Source: an uncultured Collinsella sp. (GTDB taxonomy: Bacteria; Actinomycetota; Coriobacteriia; Coriobacteriales; Coriobacteriaceae). From it: a stretch of DNA of 8,750 nucleotides. The notes under the pieces were generated by a model. It ran no database searches and had not been told where the DNA came from. It saw nothing but the letters and a program-made list of their open reading frames with translations. The position numbers and the translations under genes were made by a program. The stretch covers positions 1 through 8,750 of the forward strand of contig UROA01000082.1 of assembly GCA_900549355.1 (NCBI GenBank), written 5' to 3'. Numbering within the stretch: position 1 is the first letter of the stretch; the number at the start of each line of letters is the position of its first letter. This document shows, in pieces, positions 1-4,373 of this stretch.

Positions 1-336
1 GTGCGGGTCGGTATCGGGGAAGAGCACCATGGCAAACGCGCCGATGGTCGCGACTGCCATAAGGAAGCTCTCATCGAAGGCCTTGCCGCGGCGGATGTTA
101 TTGAATGCCTTTTGCAGCACGTCGTAGCCGGCAATCAAAAACGGCACGAGGAACAGCACAAAGCTGGCGTAGATGTCGCCCGGGGTGCCGAATGCGGCGG
201 CGAGGGTGCCGAGCTCCTCGAGGGCGTACACCACGGCAAAAATGCCCAGCGCTACCAGGATGCGGTTGCGCTTATGCTCGAGCGACTCTTTTTTCTTGCG
301 CTTCTTCTTTTTCTTTTTGGGGTCGGCGATGGCCAT
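1..336 (-). CDS. Heavy-metal translocating P-type ATPase, N-terminal fragment (CadA/ZntA-like, runs off the window)
   Basis: This is the first 112 codons of a membrane pump of the P1B-ATPase family; the rest, including the phosphorylation and metal-transport motifs, lies beyond the left edge. The start ATG at 336 is preceded by GGGAGGA nine bases upstream. Residues 7-16 are ten consecutive Lys/Arg, followed by a hydrophobic segment (about 26-46), a second one (about 53-68), and the stretch DVLQKAFNNIRRGKAFDE leading into FLMAVATIGAFAM. That last block is the conserved entry to the transmembrane core of Cd/Zn/Pb-type ATPases. There is no N-terminal CXXC metal-binding domain, which fits with a separate HMA gene upstream in the same operon. 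The metal cannot be assigned from this fragment; Zn, Cd or Pb is inferred from the neighbouring zinc-type repressor. The basic N-terminus may bind lipid or nucleic acid, or may only set membrane topology. Confidence 0.88.
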   Translation of the reverse strand, partial: MAIADPKKKKKKRKKKESLEHKRNRILVALGIFAVVYALEELGTLAAAFGTPGDIYASFVLFLVPFLIAGYDVLQKAFNNIRRGKAFDESFLMAVATIGAFAMVLFPDTDPH

Positions 337-359
337 GACTCGTATCCTCCCAATTGAAT

Positions 360-382
360 GTATGAACACTCGATCATATAAT
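360..382. promoter_or_regulatory. Third ArsR/SmtB-type operator, before the ATPase gene
   Basis: The site has TATGA at 361-365 and TCATA at 374-378 with an 8-bp spacer. This is the same architecture as the two operators before the repressor gene, and 19 of 22 bases match the copy at 1098-1121. It lies 24-46 bases before the ATPase start. No convincing leftward -35/-10 pair accompanies it; the only TATAAT here (377-382) reads rightward. It could therefore act on a weak local promoter, as a roadblock, or be a relic of duplication. Binding by the same repressor is an inference. Confidence 0.6.
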
Positions 383-389
383 TTCGCGA

Positions 390-417
390 GCAAAGGCCGC
401 GGCAAGCGCGGCCTTGC
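390..417 (-). terminator. GC-rich hairpin between HMA gene and ATPase gene (possible attenuator)
   Basis: GCAAAGGCCGC (390-400) pairs with GCGGCCTTGC (408-417), with one bulged A and a 7-base loop. It lies 20 bases after the HMA stop codon on the leftward transcript. No T-run follows, so it is a poor intrinsic terminator. It may instead stabilise the upstream mRNA, reduce read-through or mark a processing site. Confidence 0.4.
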
Positions 418-436
418 AGATTGGCGTAAACCTGGG

Positions 437-655
437 CTAGAGAATGATCTCGCAGTCCGGCTCGGCGTCGGCCGTAAACTCTACAACGCGGTTGAGCACC
501 TCGTCGAACTCGGCGTCATCGGCCTCGAGCGTCAACTTCTGGGTCATAAAGTTGACGGACACGGATTTGACGCCCTCGAGCTTGGTCAGCTCGTCCTGAA
601 GCTCACGCGCGCAGTTGGCGCAGTCGATCTCGTCGAGTTTAAACTGCTTTTTCAT
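437..655 (-). CDS. Small heavy-metal-associated (HMA) domain protein, metallochaperone-like
   Basis: This 72-residue cytosolic protein is essentially one ferredoxin-like HMA domain. The metal-binding motif is Cys12-Ala-Asn-Cys15 (DCANCA) right after the first strand, and GVKSVSVNF near 28-36 is the usual second strand. A Cys near the C-terminus (residue 68) is a possible extra ligand. The start is supported by AAAGGA seven bases upstream. The gene lies 63 bases after the repressor and 100 bases before an ATPase that lacks its own HMA domain. It therefore probably delivers metal to the pump or acts as its detached regulatory domain. Such domains may carry Cu(I), Zn(II), Cd(II) or Pb(II); the acidic Asp before the first Cys and the zinc-type repressor favour a divalent soft metal, but this is inference. 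Confidence 0.9.
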   Translation of the reverse strand: MKKQFKLDEIDCANCARELQDELTKLEGVKSVSVNFMTQKLTLEADDAEFDEVLNRVVEFTADAEPDCEIIL

Positions 656-718
656 GGTGGGTTCCTTTCTCTGTATTTGCGGCTTGGGTGCAGGCCGCGC
701 TGGTACCGTGGTTGGTCG

Positions 719-1084
719 CTATTCGCAGATGTGGCTCATGCCTTGGTTGAGCATGGTGTAGACGTGGTCGTCGGCGAGCGAGTAGAGGATATTGCGCCCG
801 TCGCGCCGGAATTTAACCAGGTGCGACTGCTTGAGTGTGCGCAGCTGGTGCGACACCGCGGACTGCGAGGTTTCGGTCGCTTCGGCGATGTCTGCCACGC
901 AGAGCTCGCGGCCCATGAGGGCATAGAGGATCTTGATGCGCGTGGTGTCGCTGAAGACCTTGAACAGGTCGGCGAGGTCGTAGAGAAGCTCCTCGTCGGG
1001 AAGGTCCTCGGGCGAGCAGGTGGTCGGGATCGCGGGCTCGGTGGCCTCGATGTCGAGTTTCGTTTCATCAACGCGGATGCTCAT
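719..1084 (-). CDS. ArsR/SmtB-family metal-responsive repressor
   Basis: This 121-residue winged-helix regulator normally binds DNA without metal and releases it when metal binds. Residues about 36-60 contain FKVFSDTTRIKILYAL, the family's core helices. ELCVADIAEAT (60-70) begins the DNA-binding half, and SQSAVSHQLRTLK (73-85) is the recognition helix. The wing is KFRRDGRNILYSL (91-103). The C-terminal helix carries Asp105, His107, His118 and Glu121 in the spacing D-x-H-x10-H-x2-E, the alpha5 zinc site of SmtB. The alpha3 helix has only one Cys (62), unlike CadC's C-x-C; Cys23 and Cys120 are extra candidates. Zinc-type sensing is therefore best supported, with cadmium or lead possible. GAAAGGA lies just upstream of the start. 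It heads the operon with the HMA and ATPase genes and has operators in its own promoter, so autoregulation is likely. Confidence 0.93.
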   Translation of the reverse strand: MSIRVDETKLDIEATEPAIPTTCSPEDLPDEELLYDLADLFKVFSDTTRIKILYALMGRELCVADIAEATETSQSAVSHQLRTLKQSHLVKFRRDGRNILYSLADDHVYTMLNQGMSHICE

Positions 1085-1097
1085 TGCAATATCCTTT

Positions 1098-1121
1098 CAT
1101 ATGAACATGCGCTCATATAAT
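1098..1121. promoter_or_regulatory. ArsR/SmtB-type operator O2 (in the leader of the repressor gene)
   Basis: ATATGA (1099-1104) and TCATAT (1113-1118) form a perfect 6-bp inverted repeat with an 8-bp spacer. This resembles known SmtB/ArsR operators containing TGAACA-type half-sites. The 24-bp segment pairs with 1131-1154 as a nearly perfect larger inverted repeat (one mismatch, 9-bp spacer). It lies downstream of the predicted -10, in the transcribed leader. Confidence 0.75.
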
Positions 1122-1130
1122 TTACTTTCG

Positions 1131-1154
1131 ATTATATGAGTGCATGTTCATATG
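1131..1154. promoter_or_regulatory. ArsR/SmtB-type operator O1 (overlaps the promoter)
   Basis: This is the second copy of the ATATGA-N8-TCATAT operator, inverted relative to O2. It occupies the whole spacer and the -10 of the leftward promoter, and also the first base next to it of the -35. Repressor bound here would directly block RNA polymerase. Confidence 0.78.
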
Positions 1155-1158
1155 TCAA
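1131..1158 (-). promoter_or_regulatory. Consensus sigma-70-type promoter of the metal-resistance operon
   Basis: Read leftward, TTGACA (1158-1153) is followed after 16 bp by TATAAT (1136-1131). Both hexamers match the consensus exactly. Transcription would begin near 1124, giving a leader of about 40 bases that contains operator O2. A fully consensus promoter under a tight repressor is typical of inducible metal-resistance operons. Confidence 0.82.
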
Positions 1159-1234
1159 TACAATTTGCGATAATTTCGATGGCTGCTTTCCGCCTCTGCG
1201 ATTTTCTGTGGGTTGGGAGACATCGGCGCAATGC

Positions 1235-1263
1235 TCGCCAACATATTTCGAGATGTTCGGCCA
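1235..1263 (-). repeat. Dispersed 29-bp repeat, copy A (left-end type)
   Basis: The reverse strand begins TGGCCGAACATCTCGAAA and ends ATGTTGGCGA. It matches 24 of 29 positions of copy C. It is embedded in a larger imperfect dyad (1231-1267) whose arms are ATGCTCGCCAACAT and ATGTTCGGCCAGCAT. Confidence 0.75.
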
Positions 1264-1425
1264 GCATGCTAAGAAAGCCACCTTGAGAAACATTCGAACT
1301 GTTCATATTTGTACTTTATCGTGTTAAATACCGCGAGAATCAGTTCTTCCTCTACGGGAGTTCCTGCAGAATCAGTTTTATCTAAAGTTATATTGAGCAT
1401 TGCTGCAGCCAATCTGGCACATCAG

Positions 1426-1454
1426 TGGCCGAATAAGTCGAAAAATGTAGGTGG
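1426..1454 (+). repeat. Dispersed 29-bp repeat, copy B (right-end type)
   Basis: Begins TGGCCGAATAAGTCGAAA and ends ATGTAGGTGG. It matches copy C at 27 of 29 positions and lies 19 bases beyond the stop codon of the nuclease-like gene, so it is in that gene's 3' untranslated region. Confidence 0.8.
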
Positions 1455-1473
1455 ATATCCGCAGAGATCGCCT

Positions 1474-2712
1474 TTAGAAGAGCGAATTCTCAATTAGATC
1501 AATAATCGTGTCGTCTTCCGTGCGGTTTTCATCGATTTTTACGGACATGTCGTATTCCCAAGGCCCATTGATTTCCTCAGCAAGGGCCCCGACGTGTTGC
1601 ATGTCGTCGGGTTCGGGCACATCGTTGATGCTCGGGTCATCAGCTTGCGGATATTGACTTGCAATTTCGCGCTTGGTGGCCTCTTCTTCTTTGAGTGCCT
1701 TCAGGACGCGGCGACCGTATTCGAAGTAGCGCCGCAAGACAAATTGACGAAGAGTTTCTTGCAGGATGGCGGAGTTATCCGGTAGCCGACCGGGCCAGAT
1801 CTTCTCGCGAATGCGAATCGCTTCCATGACTCGTCTAAAAGCGGACTGCTTGAAAAACGAATGACGACTAACTGTGATAACGGCATATCCCATGTTTCGC
1901 AGCGTGTTTCGGCGTTCCTCGTCAATTGATTGCTGCTCGGGCTCGTCGTGGTAAAAGCCGTTGTATTCGATATCGGTCATCGATTTTTCGAGCAGCGCGT
2001 CGAGGTAGAAAACCGTCCGTCGCGTTAGGGCGGCGTATCTTTTGGGGACTGGGATCGGATAATCCGTTTTGATGGCACGTATGGCTAAGCCGCCCATTGA
2101 CTTGGGCATTGTCAGCATCATGACAAAAGCCGTTTCGAGTGGAGAGCGACAGCCTCCGCGTACATAAGAAAGTGCCTTAAGGGCTTTATTGGACCCACGA
2201 TACCCTGATGCCTCTGAAAAGAAGGCTCTGAGCTCTTCAACGCTGGTTAGGGCTGGGCGTTCGCGATATTGAGTTTCGTCGGACGTTTCCAGCGCGTAGG
2301 ACCCGCAGATTTCAAAGTAATACTCAACGAGCTCAGTAAGGTTGAGGTCGGCTGTTGCTTCTAACGCGCACAGCTTGATATCGACGATGTAGACGTTCGG
2401 CTCGAGCTCTAGGTAGCTTTCTGCATCAAACGTATAGCGCGTGTAGTGGCAGATGCAGCCCTTGCGGTGCCTATTTGCATTATTGGAAAACGTCAGCACA
2501 TGGATGCTTTTAGAATCGACACTTTTTCTGTTGAGCCATGCTCGTGCCGCTTCCAGGTCGGACGTGGTCGGCGCAGACACCCTGATCTTTTCCATAGGTA
2601 TGGGATCGATCGCGTAGCTTGCGAGCGAGTTGGCTGTTTGGTATACAGCGCGTGCCGTGGTATGTGATAGAACGATTCCCATACGCGCATGATGGCATAG
2701 CGGACGCCACAT
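1474..2712 (-). CDS. PD-(D/E)XK (DUF559/Vsr-like) nuclease-domain protein, unknown role
   Basis: The 412-residue protein has a core at about 232-285 that fits the DUF559/Vsr-like endonuclease fold. Asp238 and Glu249 lie in successive strands, EYNGFYH (249-255) follows, Asp264 and Arg267 sit on the next helix, and GYAVITVS (275-282) forms the last core strand. RSPLETAFVMML (189-200) precedes it. The N-terminal 150 residues carry MGIVLSHTTA and a possible Cys/His cluster (Cys86, Cys88, His89), and may recognise DNA or a partner. The C-terminal 90 residues are charged and acidic. Proteins of this build seem recurrent in Coriobacteriia (from memory, unverified). The annotated ATG at 2712 has no clear ribosome binding site; Met11 at 2682, giving MGIVLSHTT, is an equally good start. 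The gene is more AT-rich than its neighbours and is bracketed by repeat pairs, suggesting transfer. Substrate and role are unknown; defence, mobility and toxin functions are all possible. Confidence 0.72.
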   Translation of the reverse strand: MWRPLCHHARMGIVLSHTTARAVYQTANSLASYAIDPIPMEKIRVSAPTTSDLEAARAWLNRKSVDSKSIHVLTFSNNANRHRKGCICHYTRYTFDAESYLELEPNVYIVDIKLCALEATADLNLTELVEYYFEICGSYALETSDETQYRERPALTSVEELRAFFSEASGYRGSNKALKALSYVRGGCRSPLETAFVMMLTMPKSMGGLAIRAIKTDYPIPVPKRYAALTRRTVFYLDALLEKSMTDIEYNGFYHDEPEQQSIDEERRNTLRNMGYAVITVSRHSFFKQSAFRRVMEAIRIREKIWPGRLPDNSAILQETLRQFVLRRYFEYGRRVLKALKEEEATKREIASQYPQADDPSINDVPEPDDMQHVGALAEEINGPWEYDMSVKIDENRTEDDTIIDLIENSLF

Positions 2713-2895
2713 ACGCTCGAAACTTCGGGCAACGGTATTGGGGCGCGGCTTATCTTCTGCGAACGGTGGGGGCTTTGAGCTGTCGTATCGAGGGAGCAGC
2801 TTCAGCTTGGGAGGTTTCTGACAGCTGCGCCTTTTCGGTGAACTTTAGTTGCGAATTCGTAGCTTCTAAGCGTTTTTGCTGACCGTCCAGATGCC

Positions 2896-2924
2896 TCACC
2901 AACATAATTTGAGTTATTCGGCCT
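2896..2924 (-). repeat. Dispersed 29-bp repeat, copy D (left-end type)
   Basis: The reverse strand begins AGGCCGAATAACTCAAAT and ends ATGTTGGTGA. It matches 22 of 29 positions of copy C and shares the TGTTGGyGA ending with copy A, which is likewise the left member of its pair. Confidence 0.65.
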
Positions 2925-3056
2925 TATCCTAAATGAATGGTGCGATCGCAACGTCTTATTCGAATTGATTCAGGTAGATTAATGGGGCTTGGTTGCGAAA
3001 TTAAGGCGGCTACAGCGCTCGATTGCGGTTCAAGGGGCCTTGACTAGTGGTTCAGC

Positions 3057-3085
3057 TGGCCGAACAACTCGAAAAATGTAGGTGG
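3057..3085 (+). repeat. Dispersed 29-bp repeat, copy C (right-end type)
   Basis: Begins TGGCCGAACAACTCGAAA and ends ATGTAGGTGG, like copy B. Copies B and C are direct repeats flanking the nuclease gene about 1.6 kb apart. Confidence 0.8.
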
Positions 3086-3131
3086 GCAACCTGTCGACTG
3101 TGTGAAGCGCGCGTATTTGCTCGTTTTGATG

Positions 3132-3168
3132 AAAACTAGGGTGCAGCCATAAGGCTGCGCCCTAGTTT
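3132..3168 (-). terminator. Intrinsic terminator of the exonuclease gene (near-symmetric)
   Basis: AAACTAGGGTGCAGCC (3133-3148) pairs with GGCTGCGCCCTAGTTT (3153-3168) over 16 bp with one G-U pair and a 4-base loop. The leftward transcript ends in TTTT, and the rightward reading in TTT. It lies 66 bases past the exonuclease stop codon. Confidence 0.8.
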
Positions 3169-3233
3169 ACTACGCGCCGGTGCGCCCAGACAGATTGCGC
3201 TGTGACTGGCAGGCGCTCCCGCAGATTGATTGG

Positions 3234-4202
3234 TTATTTCGCAAACAGGTTCTTGAGGTTGAACTCGGCCTGGACGGTACGGAGCATGAGGTCGGTGTCG
3301 TCGAGGCCCAGGTGCTGCTCGTTGGCGTCGGCGGCGAGGGTGCCACGGCGGCGTGCCCAATTTTCGAGCGCAGCGGGCGCGGACTCGCGGGGGAGCGAGC
3401 GCACGTCGGCGTCCAGGCTGCGGCAGATCTGGCGCGAGTCGATGACGATGATCTTGCCTGCGCGGCGTGCCTCGGCGTAACCGTCCAGATGAATTTTGAA
3501 CCAGCTGTCCTCGAAGGCAGCGTTGTGCGCCATATAGGGATACTTCTTCATGAGCTTGAGCAGCTGCTTCTGCAGCTCCTTGTTCTCGCGGAACGGCTTT
3601 TTGCCGTCGATGTCGTCCCAGGTGATGTGATGGATGTTCGATAGCGGCACATCCTCGCCGCGGTAGATGTCGGGCAGGCCGCAGTAATGTGCCTCGGCGT
3701 CATGCGGCACGGCGTCGCTGGTGAGATCCATGATCTCCCAGCCCACGTTGATGATGTAGCCGCGCTCGGGCGCGCGACCGGTGGTCTCGATGTCGATGCC
3801 CAGCACCGTGCCTTGGATGGGCTTGCGGGCATAGGCTACGCCAAGTGCGTCGCGGTCACCGCGGATCTCGCGCATGACCGATGCTGCGGTGCGCTTTTGC
3901 ATCTTGCCGATGGCCGCGCAGGTGTCGGCATCGGACAGGCCGCGCGAGAGCGTCGCGGGCGTCACGTTGCGCAGGCGCGCCTCGCCAATTTGGTCGCACA
4001 GGTCGCGGTTGCGGTCGGCCAGGTCGCGCACAGTGGCAAAGTCGAAGCCGGGGTCGCCCTCGGCGGTAAAGTACTCGGTCTCGAGCACCTTGAGGGCCTC
4101 CTCGCCCTTCTGACGCTCGGACTCCATGGCGCCGTGGTCGCCGTAGATAAACATGGGGATAAACGGCTGGCGTTCGTATTCGAGTGCTTGCGATACGTTC
4201 AT
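3234..4202 (-). CDS. DEDDh 3'-5' exonuclease-domain protein (DnaQ/RNase T superfamily)
   Basis: The 322-residue cytosolic protein has an exonuclease domain at about 133-312. GIDIETTG (135-142) gives the Exo I acids Asp137 and Glu139, AHNAAFED (225-232) is Exo II, and His297 with Asp302 in HLGLDDTD is Exo III of the DEDDh type. Such domains remove nucleotides from 3' ends with two metal ions. In Exo II the usual Asp position is Glu231, with Asp232 directly after, which is unusual. Residues 1-130 match no domain I know; MQKRTAASVMREIRGDRDALG (101-121) is a basic helical segment. AGGAG lies six bases before the start. It is a single-gene unit with its own terminator, divergent from the exporter. 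Whether it acts on DNA (repair, proofreading) or RNA cannot be decided from sequence. Confidence 0.87.
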   Translation of the reverse strand: MNVSQALEYERQPFIPMFIYGDHGAMESERQKGEEALKVLETEYFTAEGDPGFDFATVRDLADRNRDLCDQIGEARLRNVTPATLSRGLSDADTCAAIGKMQKRTAASVMREIRGDRDALGVAYARKPIQGTVLGIDIETTGRAPERGYIINVGWEIMDLTSDAVPHDAEAHYCGLPDIYRGEDVPLSNIHHITWDDIDGKKPFRENKELQKQLLKLMKKYPYMAHNAAFEDSWFKIHLDGYAEARRAGKIIVIDSRQICRSLDADVRSLPRESAPAALENWARRRGTLAADANEQHLGLDDTDLMLRTVQAEFNLKNLFAK

Positions 4203-4373
4203 ATGCTGCTCCTTGGACGGGCCGCGTCACGCGGCTCGGGGTTACTGAGTTGTGGCGAGATGATAGTTTACCATGGGCAACTATTGGCACCGCGCCCGGG
4301 ACAACTACAATACCCTAGTTGACCGCTAGGACTTTTACAATGCTGCCGAAAGACACGAAAGGTTCCATCCGTC
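4203..4373. promoter_or_regulatory. Divergent regulatory region with TAGTT/AACTA half-site array
   Basis: Four copies of one pentamer lie in 56 bp: TAGTT 4265-4269, AACTA 4279-4283, AACTA 4303-4307 and TAGTT 4316-4320. They form two perfect dyads, ATAGTT-N10-AACTAT (4263-4284) and CAACTA-N8-TAGTTG (4302-4321). The second covers the exporter's -10. The first covers a leftward extended -10, TGG then TAAACT (4273-4265), that could serve the exonuclease. GCCGCG/CGCGGC (4221-4235) is a small hairpin in the exonuclease leader. Binding of a regulator is inferred. Confidence 0.45.
4284..4311 (+). promoter_or_regulatory. Predicted promoter of the exporter gene
   Basis: TTGGCA (4284-4289) and TACAAT (4306-4311) are separated by 16 bp, each one base from consensus. 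Transcription would begin near 4318, giving a leader of about 56 bases, too short for a typical metal riboswitch. Confidence 0.6.

Larger units (their letters stand above)
1235..1454. mobile_element. Candidate MITE/REPIN-like element 1 (inverted repeat pair)
   Basis: A 220-bp segment is bounded by related 29-bp repeats in inverted orientation, with a non-coding interior. The left end reads TCGCCAACAT going in and the right end finishes ATGTAGGTGG. The second pair, on the other side of the nuclease gene, shows the same left/right difference. No flanking target duplication is obvious. The mobile nature is an inference from structure alone. Confidence 0.35.
1155..1473. other. Intergenic region with no supported gene, two repeat copies
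   Basis: About 320 bases, more AT-rich than the flanks. Short open frames exist on the + strand but lack ribosome binding sites and recognisable protein features. The supported contents are two 29-bp repeats in inverted orientation (1235-1263 and 1426-1454) and an extended dyad around the first. I see no promoter that I would defend. Confidence 0.6.
2896..3085. mobile_element. Candidate MITE/REPIN-like element 2 (inverted repeat pair)
   Basis: A 190-bp segment is bounded by copies D and C of the 29-bp repeat in inverted orientation, the same arrangement as 1235-1454. The interior has no coding potential and shows only weak resemblance to the first element's interior. The mobile nature is inferred. 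Confidence 0.35.
2713..3132. other. Intergenic region upstream of the nuclease gene, two repeat copies
   Basis: About 420 bases without a supported gene. The leftward frame of the nuclease gene stays open for a further 44 codons (to 2844) but contains no ATG, GTG or TTG. Within it, AGCTGTC (2779-2785) and GACAGCT (2820-2826) form a perfect dyad. Repeats D (2896-2924) and C (3057-3085) lie upstream. No promoter is convincing. Confidence 0.55.

Noticed and set aside
1..357. Rightward open frame at the left edge
   Set aside because: It is antisense to the P-type ATPase N-terminus, whose conserved sequence and ribosome binding site are clear.
173..1120. Long rightward open frame of 315 codons opposite the repressor and HMA genes
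   Set aside because: It is the antisense shadow of two well-supported leftward genes, has no ribosome binding site and no recognisable domain.
1136..1327. Possible rightward 63-residue peptide starting inside operator O1
   Set aside because: The start lies in the operator, there is no ribosome binding site, and it overlaps the dyad around repeat copy A.
1309..1497. Possible rightward 62-residue small protein
   Set aside because: No ribosome binding site, it runs through repeat copy B and into the 3' end of the nuclease gene, and its sequence has no protein-like features.
1235..3085. CRISPR array from the four similar 29-bp repeats
   Set aside because: Copies alternate in orientation, are spaced irregularly (up to 1.4 kb with a gene between) and differ in sequence; there is no spacer structure.
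4319..4341. TTGACC with TACAAT as the exporter promoter
   Set aside because: The spacer is only 11 bp; the pair at 4284-4311 has a proper 16-bp spacer.
4318..4373. Metal riboswitch in the exporter leader (yybP-ykoY or NiCo type)
   Set aside because: The leader is only about 56 bases and shows none of the multi-stem structure needed.
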